Source: Apteryx mantelli (taxonomy: Eukaryota > Chordata > Aves > Apterygiformes > Apterygidae). Taken from it: a stretch of DNA of 64,000 nucleotides. Under the pieces are notes generated by a model. The model did no database searches. It was not told the DNA's origin and saw only the letters and a program-made list of their open reading frames with translations. How positions within the stretch are numbered: the stretch's first letter is position 1; every line of letters starts with the position of its first letter. The stretch is taken from contig NC_089979.1 of the NCBI RefSeq assembly GCF_036417845.1, positions 25,113,958 to 25,177,957 of the forward strand. Direction: 5' to 3'. Positions 40,471 through 53,300 of this stretch are shown here, piece after piece. A program made the position numbers and the translations under genes.

Positions 40471-41346
40471 CTGCTGAGGCTCAGCCAAAGATGCCCAGCC
40501 AGTGCCCAGATGAAAAAGGTCTCAGAGGAGAATTCTTTCTGCAGACCACCCCTTCCTTTAGCATCCTCTTCCCAAACCCACTCCAAATGGAGCTCTAGCT
40601 TTTACCTCTCTCAACCCTAATCCCAGCCCTCAATGTACATGTTGGCTGAGCCTTAGCCCGAAATTACTTTTCTATAGCCCAGATGAGCATGTCCTCAGGG
40701 GAGAACTCTTTTTGCCACCTGCCCCTTCCTTTTGCAGCTCCTTTCCAATCCCAGTCCAAATGGAGCTCTAGACTTTGTATCTTCTCCCAACCTGAGACTT
40801 AGCCCAAGACCCCCACCATTGTTGAGATGAAAAACTTCTGAGAGAGTAATTCTTTTTGCAGCCCCTTTTTTGCCCCACTCCAAAGAGAGATCCACACTTT
40901 GTCTGTTCCCTGTCCCTAGGCCCTACTGTAGCCACAACTCTAATACCCAACATCAACTAAGACATAGCCCAAGACCAACTGCCATAGCCAAGATTATCAA
41001 GTTTTTGAAGGAGAATTACTTTTGCAGCCTACCCCTTCCTTCGACAACCCATTTCCAGGTTGACTTCAAATTGAGTTCTAGTTTCTGTCCCTTTAAAACT
41101 CTAATTTAATCCAAATGCTAAGGATGGATTGAGCCTAAACCCAAGACCCTGAGCTACCACCCAGATGAAAAAGATCTTAGGAGAAATGATTTTTGCAGCC
41201 TTCCCCTTATTCTGGCTGCTCCTTTGCTGCCCAACACCAGCTGCAGCTCTAGGTTTTCTCCCTCTCCCAACCCCGTATCTAACATTAATGCTAACTCTAA
41301 CCCGAGCCACCAGCTCAGCCTCTCCCAAAACCCCCAGCCATGGCCA

Positions 41347-41392
41347 CCTGGAGAAAATATCTCCAGGCCTTCCTGGAGAAAAGATCTCCAGG
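41347..41392. repeat. Duplicated 21-bp palindrome inside the satellite
   Basis: CCTGGAGAAAATATCTCCAGG (first 20 bases counted from 41347) and a near-identical palindrome at 41372 lie 25 bp apart. Each can fold on itself through CCTGGAGA and TCTCCAGG. The second contains AGATCT. They sit where other monomers have the single CAGATGAAAAAGATCTCAGG-type box, so this monomer has an internal duplication. Confidence 0.8.
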
Positions 41393-41640
41393 AAGAATTC
41401 TTTTTGTGCCCTATCCCTCTTTGGCCACCCTTTGTAGCTCCACTCCAAGTGGACTTCTAGGTGTGATGTCTCTCATGATTCCAGCTATAACCTTAACTCT
41501 AACCCCAATCCTCAGCCTTGGCTAGAATAAACCAAGACACCCAGCCATGACCCAGATGAATAATTTCCCAGGGCAGAATGTTGTATGCTGTATGATCCCC
41601 CCTTCCTTTGGTGGCCATTTTCTAACACTGCCAAGGATGG

Positions 41641-43089
41641 TGATTTTTGGACACGAGATTTTTTGTTGTTGTTACCTATCTCAGGATAAATAGCGAGTAG
41701 GAGATCTGAAGATTAATATTAAACTTATATTATTATAAAAATTTGAGTGAAATGGAATATTTGCTTTATTTGATGGGAATAGTTAGAGTAGTGTGTGTGT
41801 TCCTGCCATTTTTAACGAGATACCGAAACACAAACTTTCTTTGAACTATTTCAATGTTATAAATGGTACATCTATTTATTTTTGTACCATGCAAGTTCAG
41901 AATAAAAACATTTTTATTAATTCCAGAGTAATCTGTTTCACCAGCCTAAGAAAACTGAAATAGGCCATTTTCAAGTGAGGATCAGCTATCTTTGTTACTA
42001 AATCTGTTTCCTATGATTATACTGCTATTCATGATGATACCACTCGGTGGTGCCACGGGGCTGCATTTAACTAAGGTGGTTCTTAAATTTGATCACTTTT
42101 ATTTTGGAATTCAGCCCTCATCAGGTTCTTGCAGCGTTATTTGGCCTATATAACTTTAAAATGAACAATAGCTATTGTTCTATAGCTTTTATTTTAAAAC
42201 CATCCATTGTGGCTGAGCAATGCTTTCAGGTTTCATAGGCATATTTTCTTCAAGGAGTGTATTTTGAACCAAAACTACATGATTCTTGTTGTGCCACCTC
42301 TCTATATATAGTGTAACAGCTTAACCAAGGAAACTGCTCATAGAATAAGAATTTATTCAGCCTGTTACGATGGCTGAATAGAGCAACAACCAATGCAATG
42401 GTAGTAAATATCTTCCAATAAGAAGAATACTAACTTGACTAGTATATTTAGAAAAAAATTGAACTACGGCATACGAATTTTATTGTGACATTTTTTAAAT
42501 GTTTTGTGTGCAAAAGAAGATTGAGGCCTCTGAAGCCTGAAAGAATGCATCATCTACCTGCAAGTTGCAGTAACCCATTATATTCACCAGCAGCCAGGTT
42601 TGGTTGCTTTCTGTTCAGGAGACTGTGCTGCTGGGATTCCCATTCTTACATGTCTATTTGCACATACTGTGTGGGAAGGCTAATGCTCTGGACCCGGGTG
42701 CTCCCACTCAGGTGGTGACACAATAGTCAGCACTGCACAAGTCCTGCTGCAGGCTTGAGAGCCAAGAGAAGGATTTTCCCCTTTTCAAGCCCTGAGAAGG
42801 AACAGCCCCATTGCAGCTGGCCTGAGAGATGTGGATGGGCCAAGAAGTGCTATCTGGCCTCCAGCAATTAACATCCACACCCGAGCCGAGCCATCTCTTT
42901 GGGGCTATTACGAATTAAAATAAAGATGATTAATGGCTGTTGGTTAGAAAACACTCCCACGTTATTTGTAAGCCTGGAAACCTCACGCAGCCAGCAACAG
43001 TACAAGTGGACAGCTTCACGGCTTTCCTTCAACCGCTGCCTCAACCCAGCAGGAACACGATCAGTGGCGGTTTACTCCGTGAAGCGGAC
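41641..43089. other. Distal upstream region of MTDH, no gene seen
   Basis: Returns to AT-rich unique-looking sequence after the satellite. GC content rises after about 42700 towards the CpG island. No coding region is supported. Confidence 0.5.
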
Positions 43090-43852
43090 TGTTGTGTAGC
43101 AAGGCTCAAGCGCGCACTCAAACGACGTTTATTTCCGCTGCGCCGTGCCCCAATCCGCACGCACTCCCAGAGCGGCGTGGTGGAAGCTCACGCAAGGGAA
43201 GGAGCCAGCGAGGACCATCCACGCTAACAGCAAGGAAGCTGGAAAAGGGGCCGCTACGAGCGTGCCTGCCCCGGGCACGGCCGCCCTGCCGCCCCGGCCG
43301 CACGGCCACGGCCGCCGCAGGCACCGGGCGGCCCGCCCCTGGCCTGCCCTCCCGCCCAGCCGCCCGGCCGCGGGGCCTCCCGCCCCAGCCGCCTCAGGGC
43401 GCTGCTGGCCCGGCCATCGCCCGCCCCCGCCCTTCCCTCGCCGCCGCCCTCCCCGCGTTGCCCGCTGCCACGTCGAGGTTGCTCGCCGCGCCTCCCCCTC
43501 TGCAGCCCTCGGCTCCGCCCAGGCGGGCGCGGAGGGAGCGCGGCCGGCTCCGCCCGGGGCGGGGCTCCGCGCGGCCGCCGAGGGGGCGGCGGGGGCGGCG
43601 CGCGCCCTGCCCCAGCGCCCGCCCAACGGCTGCCCGCCCTTGAGGCGTCACCCCGCGCCCGCGTGCAGCGGCGGCGGCGCGCTGCGGCAGCGGCGGGGCG
43701 GTGACGTTGCGCGCGGGCCGGAGGGAGGGGAGGAAGAGGAGAGGACCCGGGCGCCTCCGGGCCGAACGAGCGGCGCCCCCCGCAGAGGCTCCGTCCCCCG
43801 CGGCGGCTCCGGCGCGGCTCGGCGACGCGAGCGCGGCTCTCGCGGGGCCGCG

Positions 43853-43867
43853 ATGCGCTCGGCCTGA
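43853..43867 (+). promoter_or_regulatory. Possible upstream ORF (Met-Arg-Ser-Ala-stop)
   Basis: An ATG in context CCGCGATGCG opens a four-codon frame ending at TGA, 53 bases before the main ATG. If transcription starts upstream of it, it would be a minimal uORF in the MTDH leader. Its -3 base is C, so it is a weak start, whereas the main start has G at -3 and G at +4. Confidence 0.35.
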
Positions 43868-43920
43868 GCGCTCCCTCGCCGCCGCGCCCGGTTCCGGCCC
43901 CTTCGGGGTAGGGGGCAGCG

Positions 43921-44328
43921 ATGGCTGCGGCGAGCTGGCAGGAGGCGGCGGCCCAGCAGGCCGAGGAGGCGGCGGCCCGGGTGCGGGACGTCTTGTCCGG
44001 CGGCCTGGGCCTGCTGCGCACCGAGCTGGGCCTGGAGCTGGGCCTCGACCCGCAGGGCCTCCCGACCTGGCTCGCCCTGGTCGGCCCGGCCGCGTTGGGG
44101 CTGCTGCTGCTGGGACTGCTGTTGGCCGCGGCCTGCGGAGGCGGCTTCCGCAAGAAGCGGGCTCGGAGCGCGGCGGAGCGGAAGGGCGAGGAGGCGGCCG
44201 GCCCGGGCCTGACAGGCGGCGGGGGCCCGAGCAAGGCGGCTGCGGGCGCGGGGACTGGGCAGCTGCTGCTGAAGGGCGAAGAGCAGAAGAAGCGCAACAA
44301 GAAGAAGCTGGTGGAGAAAGCGGCGCGG
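43921..44328 (+). CDS. MTDH: MTDH exon 1 (codons 1-136)
   Basis: Encodes the N-terminal region: an alanine/glutamate-rich amphipathic start, an LRTELGLELGL segment, a membrane-spanning helix at about residues 50-71 (WLALVGPAALG then LLLLGLLLAAA), and basic clusters RKKRAR (77-82) and KKRNKKK (123-129) that act as nuclear or nucleolar signals in the family. The stretch at residues 83-115 is a low-complexity Gly/Ala/Glu linker unlike the mammalian sequence. The exon ends GCGCGG|gtgagg, giving 408 bases and phase 0. Very high GC makes it prone to gaps in assemblies. Confidence 0.95.
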
Positions 44329-47300
44329 GTGAGGGGGGCTACGCCGCCGCGGAGGGACGGGGCTGAGGCCCGGACCCCGGGTGGGCGCGGGGGGCCGGAG
44401 GGACTGGGTGACGAAAGGCTCCTTGGCGGGGCACGATGGGGACGATAGAGGCGGCGGCTGTTTTTCCCCTGGCAGCGGCGAGTCCCCTGCGGGAAGGGGG
44501 AGAAGAGGCAGGAGAGAAGTGGGAGGGCGTCTGGGCGAGCAGCCCAACGCTGCTAGTTCTCCCCAGGCCTTTTCTCCGGGGCCCCGTGCTCGGTAAAACG
44601 CCTACCTGTTAAATAGGCCCCGAAGAGAAAGGGGCAGGACCTCCGCGGAGTCTGGAGGCAGCAGCCCCCCCCCGAGAGCGGACGCACAATTTACCTGAGT
44701 GACATTCCCCTGTGTGTGCTGAGGGGGAGGGGGCCGGGCTCTGTTGTGGAGCTGACTTATGTCGTCTGGGTTACTCAGTTGCTTTAAAAGCCTAAAAGAG
44801 TGGCAGACACAGAATTATTTGTTAATCTGGGGAACGAGGAAAGTACTCTTTTTTTTTAAAGAAGTTTTTCAGTGGAACTATGAAGTATTTGAAAGCAGTA
44901 TTTATTATTAGTCAAAATCTTACTCGGTTAGGAACTGGTGTTGGAGACCTTAGTATGGTTTAGGTTTTCAAGCCAAGAGTTGCGGTCCAGGCAGGTATAG
45001 ACTAGTGGAAGCGACATTGTGAGACCCATAAATGCTGTAATGATACAAACTTCAGGAAGGATTTTTGCTGCATCTTTTCAGCAGACCATCTAAGATCAAT
45101 CTTTTGATGAGTGTGCCTCAGCAGGAATTTGTCTGATTTAGTAGTTACAGTAAGGATCATCTTCTTTAAAATCTGTGTCTTAGTATCTCCTTAAAAACAG
45201 ATCATTCCTGTCCCCCCTCCCCCCCTTTTTTTTTAATCTTAGTATATGGTATGGGAGCCCTATGTGCTTGCTAATATGCTTGTACTTCATGAGGAAATTA
45301 ATAGAATGCAGAAATTATTGACTAGTCCCTTTAAAGTTTTCACTTATCAGAGTTTTGGGGCTGAAGGGATTGTTTCTATAGCTTTTCTTTTGTTAGTATG
45401 AATGTAATCCTATTTATGTCCAAATGGATTATAGGAATGAAAGTGCAGCAGATGTCCCCTGGCGTATCATAACTGTAGTTTAAATGTGTGTATCTTGCAA
45501 TATAAAATCTGAGTTGTTTACCTGACAACCTGCAAAAGGAGAGAAAGTGGGTTGTACCTTTGATTCTTTTGTAATGCTGAGACCTGAGATAAGTTTGTAT
45601 TTTGGTATGTGTAATTTTTTAATGAGAAATTAAGGCTAGAATATCTTTTCAAAAAAAGAAGGTCTGCACACACTACCAAACAGTCCTTGGTGACCAGTGA
45701 ACTACTGAAGTTGATTCTGCAAGTTGCAAGAAACTAAAAGTTGAGCACCAAGAAGAAGCAGCATTCTGATTCAGAATTTTTCAAGTATAGATAGGTCTCC
45801 ATTTTAGAGAAGACATGAAGATGCAGTGTTTTTTGCCGTCTTGAAAGGCAGATCCTCCAAAATCTAACAGATTTGTTAGTCTTTGTCCTAAAGGAAGCAT
45901 AATCCCAGAAATAATTTAGTTCCCCCCCCCTTTTTTTTTTTTTTTTAACTCCAGTGTAAAAACAGCATAAACTCTTGCAAGTCATCACTGAAGACATTAA
46001 AAACTGTCTCAACAGAAGATAGGATGAAGAGATGCTACTAGTTTGACAATGATCTGAAGTGCAGGGCTTCGTAAAGGAAACTTTGTATTAATTGTATGTA
46101 AACATATTTAACTAACCAACATTGTATTTGGTGAATTTAAATACTTGTACTGTTTGAAGACTAATTTACTCAGGCACAGAATTATGAAAGTTAAGGCCAT
46201 GTAAGACCAAGTATTTTCATAGTCAAAGCTGAGTAAAACAGTTTTCAGCTGTCAACCTGTCATTCAGTATTTTGAGGGGGTTTTAAGTCATTTTCATACT
46301 ACTGTGCATTCATTATGTCCATGCAGAGTTTAAAAAAAAAAAGTGTTTTCCAAAAAGAAAATGCACAAACTAAATCATTAATTATAGAGCAAATAAGTTT
46401 ATATCAGTGGTAAAGCTAAATGGGCCTGCCTCATGCTCATAATCCAGATAACTTAATTGGAACCTCTATTAGCATGCTCCCCCTAAATGTTTTCTGACTT
46501 TGTTTCACCTGAAAAACATTCGAAATAGCATTGAAAACTTAAAGATGCAACAAAAACTCTTCCTGTAGGTTGTGTAGTGGTTTTCAGCTTATATCTTTGT
46601 ACATCTCTGATGCTAATAATGAGGACTTTGAAGGGAAAAGAGTAAGCCCATTACCAGTAGATTTACTACAGGGTTTGCTATGCCAGGGTCTGTATTTCCA
46701 TTGCCAGCATTTCAGAAAGCTTAAAACAACTGGTTTACGTGGATTAAAAAGCACACTGCAGATGCCTAATTAAAAGTTATATGATTATTTCAATATAGAA
46801 TTACTGAGCTCATTATATGACAGGTGGTGCATAACTGATCAGTGAGGATCAGAAATATTCTTGACTGTACCCTTTCTGAGGAAGCCTGTTGATTTGTTTC
46901 TTGCAGTTGGCTTTATTCAGTTGCTTTATTCAGTGTGCAACCTACCTAATACTTTTATTAAAATAAGTTTAGTTGAGTAGCAGTATGTTGACTAGATATG
47001 CTAACAACTGTTGGGCTCTGTTTATTTACTTCCTATAGGCAGACTGAGGTAAAATGAAGCTGAAATAGTTCAGTGTTCATAAACACAGTAGTTTACAGAG
47101 CCGGTTCTGGTTTTCTCCAACTGCTTGCAGCAAGGTGGTGTCATGGGATCCTTACTTTTGATCTCTCTATAGTATCTTTTTGACCTCTCTTTAGTATCTC
47201 TGTTTAGGTACATGTGTGATAAACTTCAAACTACTTTCTCTCTTTTCTTAAATCCTGGCAGAGGAAAAGCTTTTTGTCTCCTGTCCTATCTCAGAGTCCT

Positions 47301-50300
47301 TTGACCCCTGTTAAGATTTTTTTTTTTTTTTTTTTTTTGCTCCCAAGCAACATCTTTGATTTTGATTCCTCTCCCTTGTGAAAAATTCCTGTGCCTGCCT
47401 CTGCTGCTTTTTAGTTTCACCTTTTTCTATTGAAAGTTTATTCTTACCAGACTTCTGGACAATCTGCAAAGCACTGTAGAAACATAAGAGTAACCATTTT
47501 CTCTCCTCTGCTCCAGCTTTCAGAAAGTCATTCATACTGTCTATTTGTAAATGCAGAAAATGCGTGACAATGCACTTCGTATCATTTCAAGTATACCTTA
47601 ACAGTAAAGGCTAGCCATTGAAACTTAGTTTTAGGAAAAGCGTTGGCATTCATGTGGAAAATCTTACTGCTTCACATGCTTGAATGTATTTTTTCAGACG
47701 ACAGTTTTCTTTGTATTCTTATTATGCTTAAAAATAGACTTTATAAAGACTTTTTCAAATTTTTAACTATTTTCATAGGTACCTGTGTATATGTTAAGTG
47801 TCAGATTGCTAGAGAAGTAGGACTGTAGGTTTGTCCAGTGCTCAAAGAGAGCACTAGTTTCTTACTCAAGAAAATATTGCAGAAAATAGTAGTGATAAAC
47901 AATAAACAGATTCTTTCATTAGCCCAAAACATTCCAAGTATGTCCATCTTTGTAATGTGTAACTAAGGGCTGTGACTAGTCTAGCTTTTCAAGAAGCAGA
48001 TGATAGCAATTTCATTACCGTTTCTTGGAGAATACTGTAAAACTGAAGTATCCATAGCACTCTATCTTAACACTTTCAAAAATGAATGAGAGTGGAAAAA
48101 AATTTAAATAAACCTTTAAAATCAGCAGACAGATTGGAAACATTCAGAAATGAGTATTATTATTAACAGGATTATTTTTTTTCACCATGTCCCATCTTCA
48201 CTATATCTTTAAGGATTGAGAGGAAAGATGGAATATAATAACAACATTGTGGTATTTGACTGAATTAATTTTGTTGGTGGAATGTTAATGTTGCTGTGAA
48301 GTTTTAAACTGCAATCTTTTTTTGGTTGTAGTTGTCTTTAAAAAAAAAAATTGTAGAACAGGTTTGTTTTTTTTCCCTTCCCCTTTCCCATGTCTGTTAC
48401 CATCTTTGGTATATGCAAAAATGTCCACAGAAATTTTGCTTAAAATTCTATGATTCATCTGTGGGCAGAAATTAAATGTGGAAACCTTCTACTGAAGAGG
48501 TAAATATTACAAATATTCAGGGAAAAATGTATGAAAGTACTAGTTTTGAAATTTGTTTTTAATGGTCATTGTCAACATGATCAGATGATTAGACAGTGAT
48601 TTAAGCAGTCATGTGGATGAATCAACCTGAGGGTTCTTAATGGACATGAATTAGTCTAGAACAAGACTTCTGAGAAACAGATTGTTTTGAGAGGGGTAAA
48701 GAAACTGGTTTTCAAACTTAAGATATTTCTAGTTTGTACAGTAATCCAGGATCATTTCACAACAGCCAAACTCTATGTATGTAATACCAGTGAAGTAAAA
48801 CAAGACACAGAATTAAAGAAAAAAGTTGGTTACAGACATTTTTTAGCGTAAGTCCAAAAACTGATTCATCAAATCATTTTTCTAAATATCCTACTAAATA
48901 GCTTAGAAATAATATTTCATTATATCTCGAACTTGAGATCTTAAACATCATGGGTACTAAAATGAATTAAAAGATATCACCCACAAATAATACAGCCGTG
49001 TGGAACCTGGAGAAAATAGAGATTCAAGAAATGCTTCTGGAAACAAGTTATTTTGAAGACTGTACATCAGATCTTTGGTATCCCTGTAGAATCTATTACT
49101 GAGAGGAACTTTACACAGAGTTTTGAGATGCAGGTCTATAAAATATACTCCATTCTCAGAATACCAAGAGAGTTGTAGTGTATCTTAGATGTAAAATATA
49201 TAGTTTAAAACTCTATGCTCATTGCAGGAGAAGAGGGATTAGGTGATCTGATCTTTCAATTTCTATTAATAGTTGCGAAATAAGAAGTTGGCATGCTAAC
49301 TAACTACACTAAGCAATACTATGTTCTGCACTGGTGAAATATGTCAAGGGTGCTTTGTAAGCATAATATACCATAGCAAGACTTAATACCCTGTACCAGT
49401 TAAACTGGGATTCAGATTTAGTCTTTAAAAGAGTAGCTCTCACTAAGTTGTAATATGACCTTTGTTTTATTTTAAAGCAATCAAATTGGTGTGATGCAGA
49501 ATTAAGGTCGTTTTTTTAAATAAACAACTAAAAATAATATGTGTATTGGTTTAAATTTTATTTAAACATGAAAAATCATCTTTGCACAGAAAATGTATTT
49601 GTCTCAGACATTAAAGCAGTTACATAGACTAGTTCTTTATGCTTAACATCCTAAATTTAAGACTGAAAATTAAATATCTGAATCATTATGAATGTGGTAT
49701 AACCAGAAACTTGTTTGCACCCGGTGTCAGTTACTGCCTTTGGCAATTGCTTTTGGCTCAGTGAGATTAATGTCTTACAGTAGTATAATATTTAGCATAT
49801 TTTCATTTGTTCTGGAGTTAAGCACAATAACAAAAAGCTTAGACTGAAGTTAGCATTAAACATGACTTTAAAAAAACCCTGTAATTATGGTTTTGTCCTG
49901 TATAGGTATTATATAAGCTAAGGCATGCACCTTTGCTATCAAAGGTGAAGATGAAGACTAATTTAATGATTGTCTGGAGTTTTAACTTTATCACAGAAAC
50001 ATATGGTAATTTTCTTCCCATTATTATTATGTGAGGCGAAAGTAGTGGACAAATGTAATGAGTATATGCAAGTCCGTCCATCTGAAAAGAACAGAAGAAT
50101 GTCCTTTATTCATGCTTCATGTTCAATTTCTAATTTCTATTCAACTGTGAAATTTAACTTGTGAAGGAAGTGAGCTGTGTGTGATTTGCACAGGTGCTTG
50201 GAGAATAAAGTGCAGAGACTTTTTTAAGCTAGAAATTATTTTAAAAAATCAGTCCGTTGCCAAACTGCTGCAAAGTGTTAAATGCGTTCTGTTAATTAGA

Positions 50301-53300
50301 TAACTTATGGCACATACAGCTGGTAGCTTTCAGAAATTTGTTTTGATAAGTAATTCCTGTGTTGGATAGGCTTGGTAAGAGATGAGTAGACTTCTGTGTT
50401 CTTTTTCTCATTCATACATTTGGTTAATATAGAATTGCAGTGAGTATTTTGACTGCCTGTCCAAAATTTTGTCTGATTTACTTAGTAATCTTGTGAGCAT
50501 TTTTCAGTCAATGAATAGTTGCATTTCAGTAATCATGTAATTTGAACTTTGCTTCATCTGCTTTCTCCACGTTTTTTATTATTCACATTTATTGTTTATA
50601 CAGCCTAATGGACAGTCTATCCTTGACGTATCTGAAGATGAAATAATGCAGACTGTTCGTAGAGAAAACATAAAGCAGCCTTTGGATGCAGAAAAGAAGA
50701 ATGAGAAGGTCAGTTATGGATTTGAAATTACAATGTCAAAGTTTAATGTGTGTTATTTCTGTATCTGAAAACCCTACCTGTGATTTGAAATTGTCTTTCT
50801 TCTTCCGTGAAGAGACATCTTTCTTATTGTGAAGAGTACTAACCTAATTTGGTGTTGGAAAGAGCTAAAGTAGTATTTTTCTTTAACTTCTGAGATCATG
50901 CGTTATCATGGAATATTTGAATGAAGCAAAACAAAAAACTCTGCTAAAGGCGGAAATTTCTGTTCACATTAAGTCTACAGAAATAAAGTTTGTGTTTCAT
51001 CTTTGCTTGCTTCTGTGGAGATGCTACATAATGATAGTATTGTTAAGGGGCTTGTAAATGATCTAACAGTTGAGGGACTGCTATTCAAAGAATAAGACCA
51101 TGTTCTCGCATATTTCTTTTGTCAGATCTAGCCATTAGTGATTAGAGTTCCTAACTTCTGATGACAAACAGGAGCTTTGAAGTCTTCTGTCAGCTTTTTG
51201 TTATGCAAATTAAACAGCTAAATTTAAAGCTTTTTAAAGCTGGGTCTATAGCTTTATCTAAAATGTAACCGTATTAATGGCAATGTGATATTTTTGCACT
51301 GTAAGTTCTGATTTCTTCTAGCCTTATCATAAATGCTGTCACTTCTAGTCAACATAGATATATTTATGATAGGCTTGTGATCAAAACTGATTTTTGTCTT
51401 GGTTCTTTTGCTAACATTATGCATGAAATTTTCCTACTGGCCTGGATTTCTGAAAATACATAATACATCTTCTGGTTTGTGCTATAGTGAAGACTGGGCT
51501 GCCAGTTATGTTCTGGTAAAGATTGCTGCGTTGTTTTTATCCTGTTAGCTGTGATAAAACTTTTTGCCTTTCGAGAGCCTTTAAATATGTGTGTTTTTTC
51601 TTTTTGACAAAGTAAATTAATTAAAACCGTTTGGTGTATTTGAGGGTTAATTAGTAGAATTGATTAATTCTCTTCACAGAATGCATTTGCTATAAGTAAA
51701 CTGAGGAGTATTGGAAAAAGAAACAATTCGCCTTACACAGTGAGACACCAATAGCTTGTTATTTTTGTAGCTCACTCGAACTTCAGTTAACTTACTTGAC
51801 TACCCTTTAGTTATTTTTGCAGTTAGTATGTTGGCTAACAGACAACATATCCTGTTAGCTGGCTATAGGGCTATAGAAGTTTTTCGAGACATTGGCAAAT
51901 AAAAAGACTTTTCTGTGAAATGGCTTTGCCTTAAACTTTCATCCTGCACTCTACTCTGTTCTCCATGAAACACATACCAGATTAACTTTGTGCTTTGTCA
52001 AGGACAGAATAAAATGTGATCCTGAAGAGTATCTGATTTTTTTTCTTCTCAACTTTCACTGTATCTTAAGCAGATTTCCAAGTAGGTAGGGTGTTAAAAT
52101 GCTAAACTCTAGCCTTGGCTTAAGATTGCAAACGTAGTAATTTGAATTTTGAAATGCTAAGTTGAAGCTGCAGCTCCAGGAAATCAGTACCGCTACATGG
52201 GTATGGATGCTCATTCGACAGATTGTATGTTCACCTCACTTTGGGGAAGCGTGGACAGAGCATGTTTGCTTCAATTAAGAACAGCCCCAAGGACTTTCTT
52301 TAAGCTTTGTGCAGGTAACGTTATAGGCATTAACTATTTGATTAAGCCACTCATAGCATCCATTGCATTTGTAACATGAGCCTCCTAAAGTTCTAAGGGG
52401 TCCTGTATAGGTGTTTGTTCTTTGTATTGCTTGGGAGCATAAGTTGATGGGTGGGATTAAGTAGTGTTTGTGTGTGTATGGAGATACATGTAGTGTGTGT
52501 GTGTGTGTATATATATATATGTATATAAAAAATAGCTATGATCTGAAGGATATGATTTTTTTTTTCACTTAAATATACATTTGCAATGAAAGTAGTGCTC
52601 ACTTTGTGTTTCTGCATTTCTTCACTGCTTCAGGGTTGTAAATGTCATGTGTTTTTCAGAACATAAAACTTAGAATAAACGAATCTTCTTGCTCTACTTA
52701 GAGGGGAAAAAGAAATTTGGGTAATGTCAGGATTGTGGCTGTTCATATGATATATGATCTCATCATGTCTCTTGACATTTTGAATGGGGTCTTCCCTTTT
52801 TTGCATTTTTGTATCTTGAGCAGTGCAGGGTGTGTTTGGGGGGGGGATTTTTCTGTTTGTTTGTCTGTTTGTTTTGTTTCTTAATATATCGGACTGCTTC
52901 TAAGAAGTGGTTCTCTGGATGAAATTGCAGGATCTTAAAACTTCATTGTGAATTCTGTTTGCAGATACACAAAACTGAATTATCTTGAATACTAGAAATA
53001 AACAGATTGTTAAAGATGAGGAAGAAAGACTTACTTATATTGTTTATTCCTGCGTGGAGGCCCATGCATCTGATAGATTTTAAAATTCTGGCTGGACTGC
53101 CGATTCCTCGTGTGTTTTGGCTGGTAGCAGAGCCAACACTGGCATCTTTTTAAGCTGGTTTGAATGAATGGGGCTGTTGCAAAGTGATAGGCTAGTTTAC
53201 TTGCTCACCTTTAATGTCTTTGCTGCTTCAATCAGTTGTGTTACAGAGATAGTGACTGTTACAGCACTAAGTTGGGCTGGCAGGTGATGAATAAATTAGT

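Larger units (their letters stand above)
38038..41640. repeat. Tandem satellite array, about 175-bp monomer with telomere-like CCCTAA blocks
   Basis: About 21 diverged monomers. Starts can be followed by the word CCCAGATGAA or variants near 38069, 38243, 38421, 38606, 38784, 38960, 39139, 39309, 39464, 39641, 39821, 39977, 40145, 40304, 40503, 40677, 40822, 40985, 41160, 41340 and 41548, a spacing of 145 to 208 bp. Each monomer holds, in order, CCCAGATGAA, a TCTCAGGGGAGAATTCTTTT-like box, CCTTCCCTTGGCAGCCCCTT, CCACTCCAAATGGAGCTC, a C/T-rich stretch, one block of degenerate CCCTAA (purest at 39575-39606), and GCTGAGACTTAGCCCAAGAC. The flanks are ordinary sequence, so the array is interstitial. 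I cannot assign it to a named satellite. Confidence 0.93.
43090..44690 (+). promoter_or_regulatory. MTDH: CpG island promoter of MTDH
   Basis: A sharp change to very GC-rich, CpG-dense DNA that covers the upstream region, exon 1 and the start of intron 1. GC boxes of Sp1 type occur, for example GGGGCGGGGC at 43556, and a CRE-like TGACGT lies at 43702. No TATA box is evident near the gene start, as usual for a housekeeping CpG-island promoter. The transcription start is not determinable from sequence. A position between about 43570 and 43850 would fit a short 5' untranslated region. Confidence 0.85.

Noticed and set aside
38307-41525. Repeated protein-like frames on both strands in the satellite
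   Set aside because: They recur because the DNA is tandemly repeated, they are interrupted at different places in different monomers, and they occur on both strands. No gene is needed to explain them.
38038-41640. Array considered as a chromosome end or as a CRISPR array
   Set aside because: Normal sequence flanks both sides, the hexamer is degenerate, and the unit is about 175 bp without the short identical repeats and unique spacers of CRISPR. The genome is eukaryotic.
43129-44547. Several long open frames on both strands in the CpG island, up to 348 codons on the minus strand
   Set aside because: Very GC-rich DNA has few stop codons. These frames are Arg/Ala/Pro/Gly-rich, overlap the real MTDH exon 1 and have no domain.
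47311-47535. Retroposon ending in the 22-T tract
   Set aside because: No SINE or LINE body and no target-site duplication could be recognised next to the tract.
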